The notes under the pieces were generated by a model. It worked only from the letters and a program-made list of their open reading frames with translations, ran no database searches and had not been told where the DNA came from. A stretch of DNA of 37,568 nt from positions 18,614 to 56,181 of the forward strand of contig METM01000007.1 in the NCBI GenBank assembly GCA_001772335.1. Reading direction: 5' to 3'. Numbering within the stretch: the first letter of the stretch is position 1; each line of letters starts with the position of its first letter. A program made the position numbers and the translations under genes. The DNA is from a candidate division WOR-1 bacterium RIFCSPHIGHO2_01_FULL_53_15 (lineage in GTDB: Bacteria; Margulisbacteria; WOR-1; O2-12-FULL-45-9; XYB2-FULL-48-7). Below, in pieces: positions 16,211 through 23,470 of this stretch.

Positions 16211-17099
16211 TCAGCCCCTGCCTGATGTTCGTTTTCGCCCGCCAGCCCAGGACTTTGGCCGCTTTGCCGCAGTCAAGCACGCTGCGGAAAAGCTCCCCCG
16301 CCCGCGGCGGCGCGTAGACCGCGTCCTTTTTGAACCCCATCAGCTCTTTTAAGACGGCGAAGAGTTCATTGACGGAGGTACCGACGCCGGTGCCGACATT
16401 AAAGAACTCGTTTTCGCCTTTTTCGAGCGCCAGAAGATTGATCGCCGCGACATCGCCTACATATATATAGTCGCGCAGCTGCTTGCCATCCCCGTAGATC
16501 GTCGGCGCTTCGCCATTTTGCATCTTGCCGCAGAAGATGGCGATCACGCCCGCTTCGCCTAACGGGTCCTGCCGCGGACCGAAAACATTGCCGTAGCGCA
16601 GGACGGTGAACTTTAAGCCGTACAACTTCCAGTAGGCGTAGAGATAAAGCTCGACGGAGCGCTTGGTGATGGCATAGGGCGAGATCGGCTCCATCGGATG
16701 ATCTTCGGCCGCGCCGCTCTTGCCCGCCACCTCGCCGTAGAGCGCGCCACCGGTCGAGGCGAAAATTATTTTGCCGACCTTTGACTGGACGGTGGCATTG
16801 AGCAGATTGAGCGTCCCTAACTCATTGACCTCGGCGTTAAAGATCGGCTCGCTGACCGACTTTCTCACATCGATCTGCGCGGCAAGATGGTTGATGATGT
16901 CGGGAGCGAAGTCGTTGATCGCGTCGGCCAAACGGGGATCCCTGATATCGAGGGGGAAAAATTCGGCCTTGGGGTTAAGGTTCTCTTTTTTGCCGGTCGT
17001 CAGGTTGTCGACAACGGCGACCTCATGGCCGGCCGCGACATAGGCGTCAACGATGTTGGAGGCGATAAACCCGGCGCCGCCGGTGACCAGAATCTTCAC
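16185..17099 (-). CDS. galE: NAD-dependent nucleotide-sugar epimerase (UDP-glucose 4-epimerase-like)
   Basis: A 304-residue extended short-chain dehydrogenase. The Rossmann motif is TGGAGFIAS (residues 6-14); the family usually has Gly where Ala13 is seen. The catalytic YxxxK is YAITK, with the Ser/Thr position in ASTGGALYG. GNVFGPRQDP and RDYIYVGDVA are typical of GalE/RmlB-like epimerases and dehydratases. It most likely interconverts UDP-hexoses for surface glycan synthesis, but the specificity is not certain. The GTG start at 17099 overlaps the glycosyltransferase stop by 4 nt (GTGA), placing it last in the radical SAM-like/glycosyltransferase/epimerase operon. Confidence 0.85.
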   Translation of the reverse strand: MKILVTGGAGFIASNIVDAYVAAGHEVAVVDNLTTGKKENLNPKAEFFPLDIRDPRLADAINDFAPDIINHLAAQIDVRKSVSEPIFNAEVNELGTLNLLNATVQSKVGKIIFASTGGALYGEVAGKSGAAEDHPMEPISPYAITKRSVELYLYAYWKLYGLKFTVLRYGNVFGPRQDPLGEAGVIAIFCGKMQNGEAPTIYGDGKQLRDYIYVGDVAAINLLALEKGENEFFNVGTGVGTSVNELFAVLKELMGFKKDAVYAPPRAGELFRSVLDCGKAAKVLGWRAKTNIRQGLIKTLRPGW

Positions 17100-18256
17100 T
17101 TCTTTTTAGCGAGAACTTCCTGATAAACGGCTTCGACCTGCTTGACGATCGTCTTCCAGCTGTATTTTGTTTCGACCAGCTCACGGCCGCGGCGGCCCAT
17201 GGCTTTGGCTTTTTCCGGATCGGCCAGGACGGAAATGATCGCGTTGGCCAGCGCCTCGGGATCCTGCTTGGGGACGAGAAGGCCGGACTTGCCCGCCTCC
17301 ATGACGGCGTTGGGCCCCGGGATATCAGAGGCCACGACCGCCGTGTAGTTGGCCATCGCCTCGAGCTGGACGATGCCGAAGGCCTCTAACCGGTTGATCG
17401 ACGGGAAGATATAGGCGATCGAGGTGTAGTAAAGCTCGACTAACTTCTCGAACGTCGCCGTGCCGAGGAAAGTGATCGAAGGGCCGATGCCGAACTGCGT
17501 GATCAGGTCAAGGATGTGCGCCTTTTCTTCCCCGTCGCCGCAGATGATCAGCTTTGTATCCGGGAATTTCTCGAGCACGCGCGGCATCGCCCTGACCAGA
17601 TAATCGCAGCCCTTGTTGCCGGCCAGGCGCCCGAGGAAGAGGATCTGTTTGGAGTTCTTCTTGTCCGGCGTCATGTTGATCTTCTTCTGGACATCATCGA
17701 TCTTGTCGTAGAAGATGCCGATCGGGATGACGCGGTGCGGGATGTGCTTCATGACGGGCGAGGTTTCGGCGTAGGTTTCCGTCGTGTTGTAGATGACGTC
17801 GGCCTTGGGCAGGAGCGACCGGGCGTAGACATTTGAGCTCTCTTCAAAGACCGGCACGGCCCATTTGGGGACCGGCACGCCGAAATATTTTTCGGAGATC
17901 GTCACGTCGCAGTGGTAGGTGACGACGAGCGGCTGTTTGATCCTGCCGGCGACCGAGCGCAGGAAGCTGAAGGCCGGCACGTGAACATGGATTATATCAA
18001 AGCCCTCGAGCATACCGAGGTTGAACTGGGTACTGACCGGCAGGTACGAGAACATGTCGATCGCGTCGAGGCGGATAACCTTAATCCCCTCGGGCAGGGT
18101 CTCATGGGCCGGGGCGTTCTTCGCCTTCGGCAGGTTGTTCGAAATGACCGTCACCTCATGGCCCTGCTGGATCAGCGCGGCCGAGAGGTCGCGGACGTAC
18201 TTTTCTGTCCCTCCGGTATGGGGATAGAAATACGGGGACAGCATCACGATCTTCAT
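17096..18256 (-). CDS. GT4-family glycosyltransferase
   Basis: A 386-residue GT-B glycosyltransferase. The N-terminal domain has SPYFYPHTGGTEKYVRDLS and the C-terminal domain has ILFLGRLAGNKGCDYLVRA and a catalytic/donor-binding ExFGIVxxE motif in RLEAFGIVQLEAMA. Enzymes of this kind transfer sugars onto lipid carriers or polysaccharides at the inner membrane. An upstream in-frame extension of 51 codons exists, but the ATG at 18256 is chosen because GGAGGAGG precedes it and the N-terminus MKIVMLSPYF is the family norm. The ATG overlaps the upstream gene's stop (ATGA). Acceptor and donor are unknown. Confidence 0.9.
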   Translation of the reverse strand: MKIVMLSPYFYPHTGGTEKYVRDLSAALIQQGHEVTVISNNLPKAKNAPAHETLPEGIKVIRLDAIDMFSYLPVSTQFNLGMLEGFDIIHVHVPAFSFLRSVAGRIKQPLVVTYHCDVTISEKYFGVPVPKWAVPVFEESSNVYARSLLPKADVIYNTTETYAETSPVMKHIPHRVIPIGIFYDKIDDVQKKINMTPDKKNSKQILFLGRLAGNKGCDYLVRAMPRVLEKFPDTKLIICGDGEEKAHILDLITQFGIGPSITFLGTATFEKLVELYYTSIAYIFPSINRLEAFGIVQLEAMANYTAVVASDIPGPNAVMEAGKSGLLVPKQDPEALANAIISVLADPEKAKAMGRRGRELVETKYSWKTIVKQVEAVYQEVLAKKK

Positions 18257-19119
18257 AAAGTTTTCCTCCTCCCTGAAATCTCCGAATACAGGTTCAACCA
18301 GAAATACTTGTCCAAGCCGAGCGAAAAAGATGGTAGCATATACGGCCAGCGCATGCAAGAAGAACAGGCCGCCTCGCTTCCCTGCCGGCCGCTCCGGTTG
18401 AAGAAGCACGGGGAAACGCGGCTGCCGTCGGGCATGACGGTGATGGTCGTCTGCTTCGCCCGGCAGCGCGGATAGAGCGTGCGGTTGCCCCCCGCCCGGA
18501 CGAACTCGAGCGCCGCCAGGCTGGCCAGGACAAACTTTTGCCGCGTAAAATATTTGATGTGGTCGATGGTGGCGCTCTCAAACCCCTGCGTGCCAAAAAA
18601 ATCATAGACAGGGCTCAAATAAACGCGCGCGCCTAATTTTCCCGCCAGCTCGACCATCTCCGGCAGGAAGCGGACGCTGTCGCGCGTGATCGTGAAGTGA
18701 ATGATCGGCCGCTCCCCCTGCTTTTTGGCCAGCTTAATGCTTGCCAAGACTTCGGTAAAGCACTCGACCCCGCGACTACGGTCATGTTCTGCGGCGAACG
18801 GGTAGTCGAGCGAAAAAAACAACCAATCCAACAAACCAACCAACAAACTCCCTTTCTCCTTGTAGAGTATCCCATTGGTCGTCAGCGTCGTCTCCAGCCC
18901 GAGCGCTTTCGCCCGCTTCAATATCTCGGGCAGGTCTTCGCGCAGGAGCGGCTCGCCGCCCATGATATTCAGATTCCTTGCGCCGGCTCTCTTTAATTGC
19001 GCTAGATCATATGGCTTCTCCTCGGTCTTTTGATATTCTTCGTTTTGCCAAAATGAAGAAAACTCGCAAAGATCGTTTGAGCGCAGAGTGACGAAATAAT
19101 TGCAGATTTTAAGCGCCAT
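18253..19119 (-). CDS. Radical SAM-like protein with a degenerate cluster motif
   Basis: A 288-residue protein with the radical SAM fold signatures: an N-terminal ICNYFVTLR segment, SAM-binding GGEP (NIMGGEPLL), and a C-terminal cysteine-rich part (YPRCRAKQ, SPCFF, CSSC) like a SPASM/Twitch cluster domain. The expected CxxxCxxC at residues 14-21 reads SNDLCEFS: Cys18 stays but positions 14 and 21 are Ser (codons TCA and TCT). With two of three ligands missing the [4Fe-4S] cluster that cleaves SAM should not assemble normally. The gene is otherwise full-length and undamaged. It is 3 nt downstream of vsr and overlaps the glycosyltransferase start, so it appears cotranscribed with glycan genes. 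It may be a pseudoenzyme, an early pseudogene, or carry a sequence error. Confidence 0.8.
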   Translation of the reverse strand: MALKICNYFVTLRSNDLCEFSSFWQNEEYQKTEEKPYDLAQLKRAGARNLNIMGGEPLLREDLPEILKRAKALGLETTLTTNGILYKEKGSLLVGLLDWLFFSLDYPFAAEHDRSRGVECFTEVLASIKLAKKQGERPIIHFTITRDSVRFLPEMVELAGKLGARVYLSPVYDFFGTQGFESATIDHIKYFTRQKFVLASLAALEFVRAGGNRTLYPRCRAKQTTITVMPDGSRVSPCFFNRSGRQGSEAACSSCMRWPYMLPSFSLGLDKYFWLNLYSEISGRRKTL

Positions 19120-19122
19120 AAA

Positions 19123-19533
19123 TTATAGATGCCTCTTGAGCCGTTTCATTTGTTTTTGAACACTATCGGCATTTTTAAGCGAATGCTCCCATATTCTGAT
19201 AACTCTCCAACCAAGCCCTTTCAATAATCGTCTATTTGTTCTATCTCTTTTTACATTAGCAAATATTTTATTTTCCCAATAAGAGACATTGGTTCTAGGC
19301 AGTCGCAAATGACGCTTGCAGCCATGCCAAAAACAGCCATCTAAGTATATAGCGAGTTTTTTGCGAGGAAAAATAAAATCAGGGCTGAATATTGCTTTTG
19401 GATGAGTCCGCCAATATTTAATGTGGAAACGCTTTAACGCCGACCGAAAAATATTTTCAGTCGATCTGTTGCCTTTAGAGAGCACGGCTCTCATTATTCT
19501 AGATCTTTTTCTTTTGCTGAATGTGTCAGCCAT
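19123..19533 (-). CDS. vsr: Very short patch repair endonuclease
   Basis: A 136-residue Vsr nicking endonuclease, which cuts 5' of T in T:G mismatches produced by deamination of 5-methylcytosine. The family residues are visible: N-terminal KRSRIMRAV, catalytic Asp52 in SPDFIF, then LDGCFWHGC with Phe68, Trp69, His70, close to the Escherichia coli numbering, and the zinc-site cysteines/His around HGCKRH. It starts 7 nt after the endonuclease stop, in the order methylase, endonuclease, vsr. Its role would be to repair mutations at the sites methylated by the neighbouring m5C methylase. Codon use is A+T-rich like the other two genes. Confidence 0.93.
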   Translation of the reverse strand: MADTFSKRKRSRIMRAVLSKGNRSTENIFRSALKRFHIKYWRTHPKAIFSPDFIFPRKKLAIYLDGCFWHGCKRHLRLPRTNVSYWENKIFANVKRDRTNRRLLKGLGWRVIRIWEHSLKNADSVQKQMKRLKRHL

Positions 19534-19540
19534 GAGATAG

Positions 19541-20614
19541 CTAATCGACAGACCAGAAATCGTTTAATCTAACCCGGTCATAACCGCGCTCTTTTAGAAA
19601 GGAAAACAGTTTCGGCCCTGCGGAAGGAAATTCTTGGAGAAATTCTGACTTAAGAACCCTCAATATTTCCTGCCCTAATGTGCGAGCGTATTTGTCTGAT
19701 ATGCATCTTTCATACCATTCCCCAAGGTTGTCTTGATTTACAATCCCTTTGATCTTCCTCGACAACCCCGTCTGTCGCAAAACGTTTTTAATCGCCTGTT
19801 CTTCCGCGCTTTTACAGACAATAATTATTTCTGCGTTATCCGCGACCTGGTCGGTTATGTTGGAAAAGTTTTCCTGATCTAAAGCGACATGCTTGATTTG
19901 AATTACCGGGCCGAAGTTTGACCATATATCAATTCCTCTGTCAGCCGCGTTTGTCACACCAGCCCTGAAGATGCGCGCGGGGATGACTATTTTTGGCATT
20001 TCAAGGGATAATCCCAAAACTAATATTGCGAAATCCTCGAATTCTTGAAGCAGAGCTCTTTTTGACGGAGCCGTTTCTAATGTTATCTTTGTTCCCAAAT
20101 GAGAAATAATTACGTCAAATAAGGCGTAAGCGACAATCTCATAACATTTATCTATGCTTCTTTTTAAGCCGGGCTCCGTAATGAATTTGTCGATTAACTC
20201 CGACAAATTAAAAGAATCCGTCGTCGCATGGGCAATATATTTGATAATATCGTTTACGGTTTCGAATCTTTTTGAGATGCAATCGTAAATATATGCCTCG
20301 ACGATCCCTTTTTGTTTTTTTTCATTTGCAGCGCCAAGCTGGGCTAAGAGCTGCGGAGTCATGGCGTTCTGTTCGAATACATTGTCTTGGAAACGCGCGG
20401 AAGACGTGCTCGTTCTACCTACCAACTTTTGGCTTATCTCATCTCGCCATTGCTTGGACTTTGTTCGGTACGATTCCAATCGATTTAAACTGAAAGATGA
20501 ATCTTTCCTGTGATGGTAAAGAATCTCGGCGATTTGAATCGGCTTATAAAGATGAATTCTCGCTTTGGCTATAATTTGATCTAATCTGGTTTTTGCTTCT
20601 TCAAGAGTTGCCAT
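19541..20614 (-). CDS. HaeII-like type II restriction endonuclease
   Basis: A 357-residue protein directly downstream of a cytosine-5 methylase. The N-terminal region (AKARIHLYKPIQIAEILYHHR, then a Gly-Arg-Thr-Ser-Thr-Ser-Ala-Arg-Phe-Gln-Asp stretch near residues 66-76) recalls the HaeII family, which cuts RGCGCY; I rely on memory of that family rather than an alignment. A PD-(D/E)xK-like centre is plausible at RGIDIWSNFGPVIQIKH, with Asp followed by QxK. The 3-nt gap to the methylase and the following vsr make a complete type II cassette. The DNA is A+T-rich relative to both flanks, indicating horizontal transfer. Recognition sequence is inferred only. Confidence 0.72.
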   Translation of the reverse strand: MATLEEAKTRLDQIIAKARIHLYKPIQIAEILYHHRKDSSFSLNRLESYRTKSKQWRDEISQKLVGRTSTSSARFQDNVFEQNAMTPQLLAQLGAANEKKQKGIVEAYIYDCISKRFETVNDIIKYIAHATTDSFNLSELIDKFITEPGLKRSIDKCYEIVAYALFDVIISHLGTKITLETAPSKRALLQEFEDFAILVLGLSLEMPKIVIPARIFRAGVTNAADRGIDIWSNFGPVIQIKHVALDQENFSNITDQVADNAEIIIVCKSAEEQAIKNVLRQTGLSRKIKGIVNQDNLGEWYERCISDKYARTLGQEILRVLKSEFLQEFPSAGPKLFSFLKERGYDRVRLNDFWSVD

Positions 20615-20617
20615 GCT

Positions 20618-21622
20618 TCATCTGCCGCTTACAACAAGCTCATAATCTTTGCGCTCGATCTTCGGAATGAAAATAGGCAGCTGCTCGCTCATTAAAGAGT
20701 TGCATAATTCGTTTATCGGCCTTTCTCCTTTTAAACAAGAAACAATTTCTTTAGCGATGGCGCGAACAACAGGGACAACGACCCCGTTTCCAGTCACTTT
20801 TCTCATTTGCATATATGTGCGGACGATTTTATAAGACTCCGGAAAACCAAGCAATCTCAAGCATTCCCTCTCGGTTAATCTGCGTTTCCCATTGACTAAT
20901 AGATAATTGTACGAGGCGCCGGCTCGTAGCGCGCAAGAATAGGGGTGCGAGCTAATATTCCCGCCTTTGTTAACATGCCAAATGCCAGGATTATAGCGAG
21001 ATTTATGGTTATCTTTCATTCTTTTTTGTATCACTTTCGCAGCGAAGTAACTATGATCGACTTTCTTCTCCAATATATCTGAAAGCGGCTTTCTGTTTAA
21101 TGTTCCCTGTGGAAATGTAAAATCATAATTATGAAGTAACCCAACAATAAATATCCTTTCTCTTTTATGAGGCAAGCCAAAATTTAAAGCGTTTAATACT
21201 TTCCAGTGGACATGGTAGCCAAGGGCTGTAAGATGATTAAGAATAACATTCAAAGTCCGTCCCTTGTCATGGCCTCTTAATTGCTTTACGTTTTCCAATA
21301 GAAAAGCTTTAGGCCGTTTAGCTTTTAAGATTCGTTCTATATCGAAGAACAGCGTTCCGCGCGTATCCTCAAAGCCCTTCCTGCTCCCAATAATGCTAAA
21401 CGGCTGGCAAGGGAACCCGGCGAGCAATACGTCGTGATCAGGGATATCGATTTCATGAATTTTTGTTATGTCTCCATGCGGTTTTTCGCCAAAATTCACC
21501 TCATACATTTTTTGGGCATCCTTATCCCAATCGGAAGTGAATACGCATTCGCCGCCCAATTCTTCAAAAGGAATGCGCATGCCTCCAATGCCGGCAAATA
21601 AATCAATAAATTTGAATGACAT
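20618..21622 (-). CDS. DNA (cytosine-5) methyltransferase of a type II R-M system
   Basis: A 334-residue m5C methylase. Motif I FIDLFAGIGGMR (residues 5-16), motif IV GFPCQPFS with catalytic Cys72, motif VI LLENV (109-112), motif VIII HKRERIF, and C-terminal motifs IX-X (VTGNGVVVPVVRAIAKEI) are all intact. A target recognition region lies at about 185-260. It protects host DNA from the adjacent endonuclease. The ATG has an AGGAGA site, and it is preceded by its own promoter at 21646-21674. It leads the cassette, so methylation would be expressed before cutting. Confidence 0.95.
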   Translation of the reverse strand: MSFKFIDLFAGIGGMRIPFEELGGECVFTSDWDKDAQKMYEVNFGEKPHGDITKIHEIDIPDHDVLLAGFPCQPFSIIGSRKGFEDTRGTLFFDIERILKAKRPKAFLLENVKQLRGHDKGRTLNVILNHLTALGYHVHWKVLNALNFGLPHKRERIFIVGLLHNYDFTFPQGTLNRKPLSDILEKKVDHSYFAAKVIQKRMKDNHKSRYNPGIWHVNKGGNISSHPYSCALRAGASYNYLLVNGKRRLTERECLRLLGFPESYKIVRTYMQMRKVTGNGVVVPVVRAIAKEIVSCLKGERPINELCNSLMSEQLPIFIPKIERKDYELVVSGR

Positions 21623-21645
21623 CGTGTCCGTCTCCTATAACAAAT

Positions 21646-21674
21646 ATATTACTTCTTTAAAGAGATTAAATCAA
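21646..21674 (-). promoter_or_regulatory. Promoter of the restriction-modification cassette
   Basis: Minus strand TTGATT (21674-21669), 17-nt spacer, TAATAT (21651-21646). Upstream, at about 21693-21707, ATTGAT-TTT-ATCAAT forms a perfect 6-bp hairpin or operator-like palindrome; no controller protein gene is visible. Confidence 0.5.
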
Positions 21675-21719
21675 TTCGTCCCGCCACAAAAGATTGATTT
21701 TATCAATAACAATCAATTA

Positions 21720-22970
21720 TCATACCGTCTTGAACTTCGGCAGGAAGATGCCGGCGAGGCCGGTGAGAAGGAGCAGCCAACCTAAGATCGCGATGGCAAA
21801 GAGGATGCCCCAGAGGTCGGCCGCCAGGCCAAAGAAGACAACCGGCAGGGTAAAGGCCGAGTTGATCAGCATGTTCTGGACGCCAAAGACCCGCCCGCGG
21901 ATCTGGCGCGGGATCTTGTGCTGAAGAATGGTCTGGATTGAAGAGGTGATATAGATGTTGCCGACCCCCAACAGGAAGATCAGGCAAAGCGCCCCGTATA
22001 TGTTGTAGGTGCGCGAAAGAAGGAGCGTCGCCGCGCCGGAGAGGAGGAAACTGCCGACAACGATCGTTCCCTTGTTGACAAAGTGGCGGATCTTTTCGAG
22101 CGACCACATGCCGAGCAGCATGCCCACCCCCACCGCGATGATCAGGTAGCCAAAGTTCCGGCCGCCGATCATCAGGATATCGTTGGCGTAGGAGATGGCC
22201 AGGACCGAGAGCGTGGCGATGGCCATTGAGGCGACGAACAGCTTGTAGAGCGAATAGCGAACGACCTGGTTACGGCGGATAAACTCAAAGCCGACCCCCA
22301 GGTCGCCCAGGACGTGGCTTTTGAGATTAACGGCGACCGGCGTCGGCGGCTTGAGCGGCAGGAGCAGGATCGAAGCCGCCGAAATGAAATAGCAGGCGGC
22401 CGAAGCGACGAGGGTCCCCTTCTCCGCTAAGAGATTAACGAGCGGGGCGCCGAGGCCGAAGCCCACGACCGAGGAGGCCATCCAGGTGATCATGAAGAGG
22501 GAGTTGGCAATGATGAGATTTTTGCGGTCGACCAGCTCGGGGATGGAAGAGGTCTCCGCCGGCGCGAAGAACTGCGCCGCGCTGTAGATCAGCAAACTGA
22601 CGAGGAAAATGAGCGCCACCGATTTGGCGATGAGCGGGATGATGAGGAGGATCAGGAGGCCGCGGCTGATGTCGGTCACCACCATGATCCACTTGCGGTC
22701 AAGTTTGTCCGCCACGATCCCCGCCCAGGGGGCGACGAGGACCGACGGGATGCCGAAGGCCAGAAGCGGCAGGGAGACGCCGAGGTTCGAGTGCGTCAGC
22801 TGATAGACAATGATCATCAGGACATAGACATAAATTCGATCGGCCAGTTGCGAGGTCAGCTGTCCCAGCCAGAGGAGCATGAAGCCAAGATTTGAGAAAA
22901 CCGCCCCGAAACCGGTCGGCAGTTCAATTTTGTGTTTTTGTTTTTCCATTTCGTGTTTTTGTGTCACCAT
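21720..22970 (-). CDS. MFS transporter, EntS/MFS_3-like
   Basis: A 416-residue major facilitator superfamily permease with about 11-12 hydrophobic helices. The loop 2-3 motif region reads GIVADKLDRKWIMVVTD, and RQIRGRVFGVQNMLIN in the C-terminal half resembles the MFS_3 group that includes siderophore and macrolide exporters. Substrate cannot be predicted. The ATG at 22970 overlaps the recO stop by 7 nt; a second ATG at 22949 is also possible. The first 20 residues contain a 7-residue repeat (KHEMEKQ, KHKIELP) that looks added to the family norm. The gene is third in an operon with the kinase and recO. Confidence 0.85.
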   Translation of the reverse strand: MVTQKHEMEKQKHKIELPTGFGAVFSNLGFMLLWLGQLTSQLADRIYVYVLMIIVYQLTHSNLGVSLPLLAFGIPSVLVAPWAGIVADKLDRKWIMVVTDISRGLLILLIIPLIAKSVALIFLVSLLIYSAAQFFAPAETSSIPELVDRKNLIIANSLFMITWMASSVVGFGLGAPLVNLLAEKGTLVASAACYFISAASILLLPLKPPTPVAVNLKSHVLGDLGVGFEFIRRNQVVRYSLYKLFVASMAIATLSVLAISYANDILMIGGRNFGYLIIAVGVGMLLGMWSLEKIRHFVNKGTIVVGSFLLSGAATLLLSRTYNIYGALCLIFLLGVGNIYITSSIQTILQHKIPRQIRGRVFGVQNMLINSAFTLPVVFFGLAADLWGILFAIAILGWLLLLTGLAGIFLPKFKTV

Positions 22971-23470
22971 TTTCTCAGGTCAACTCCCGTGTGCTCGCTT
23001 AAGGCGTATTTCGGCTCGATCCCATCGCGATAGATCCCCTCTAACCGCAGGAAGGCCCGCTCGAACCGGCGCTCGAGCTTGACCGGATCGACTTTCTGCT
23101 TGAGGGTCAAAAGCGCCTTGAGAAGAAGGTCGAAAAGCTCCGGATGATGCTGGCCCTCCGCCGTCCCGGCATCGACTAATTTTAATATGTAGAGGCCGAC
23201 TTTCAACGCCGCCGGATCGTCGCGCAGGCGCTGGAATGACTCCAGCACCTCGCACTGCGAGATGATATCAAGCGACCGGCCTTTGACGATCAGAAGGTCG
23301 GCGCAGGTGAACGCCTCAACCCGGCCGCCCAGCCGGGAGGGCACCCGGCGCGCGCTGCGGGCCACGACCCTGATCTTGCCGTATTCGCGGGTAAAGAGCG
23401 TGACCAGTTTGTCCGCTTCCGCGAACGGCCTGGTCTTTAAGCTGATGGCTCTGGTCTTATAGGCAGGCAT
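22964..23470 (-). CDS. recO: DNA repair protein RecO, short form
   Basis: A 168-residue RecO-like recombination mediator. The N-terminal OB-fold is typical (YKTRAISLKTRPFAEADKLVTLFTREYGKIRVVARSARR), followed by part of the helical domain. RecO proteins are usually around 240 residues; here the protein stops soon after SEHTGVDLRKW and has no zinc-finger cysteines. The ATG at 23470 lies inside the end of the histidine kinase gene (34-bp overlap), with no clear Shine-Dalgarno site. Whether this is a natural short variant or a truncated gene is not clear; no continuation was found in the downstream frames, which belong to the MFS gene. Confidence 0.82.
   Translation of the reverse strand: MPAYKTRAISLKTRPFAEADKLVTLFTREYGKIRVVARSARRVPSRLGGRVEAFTCADLLIVKGRSLDIISQCEVLESFQRLRDDPAALKVGLYILKLVDAGTAEGQHHPELFDLLLKALLTLKQKVDPVKLERRFERAFLRLEGIYRDGIEPKYALSEHTGVDLRKW

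Noticed and set aside
18257-18409. Longer N-terminus for the GT4 glycosyltransferase
   Set aside because: The added 51 codons overlap the radical SAM-like gene and lack a ribosome-binding site; the ATG at 18256 has a strong one and a family-typical N-terminus.
19122-19127. TATAAT just upstream of the radical SAM-like gene as its promoter
   Set aside because: Only 2 nt separate it from the ATG, which would put transcription start inside the gene; the gene is more likely read with vsr.
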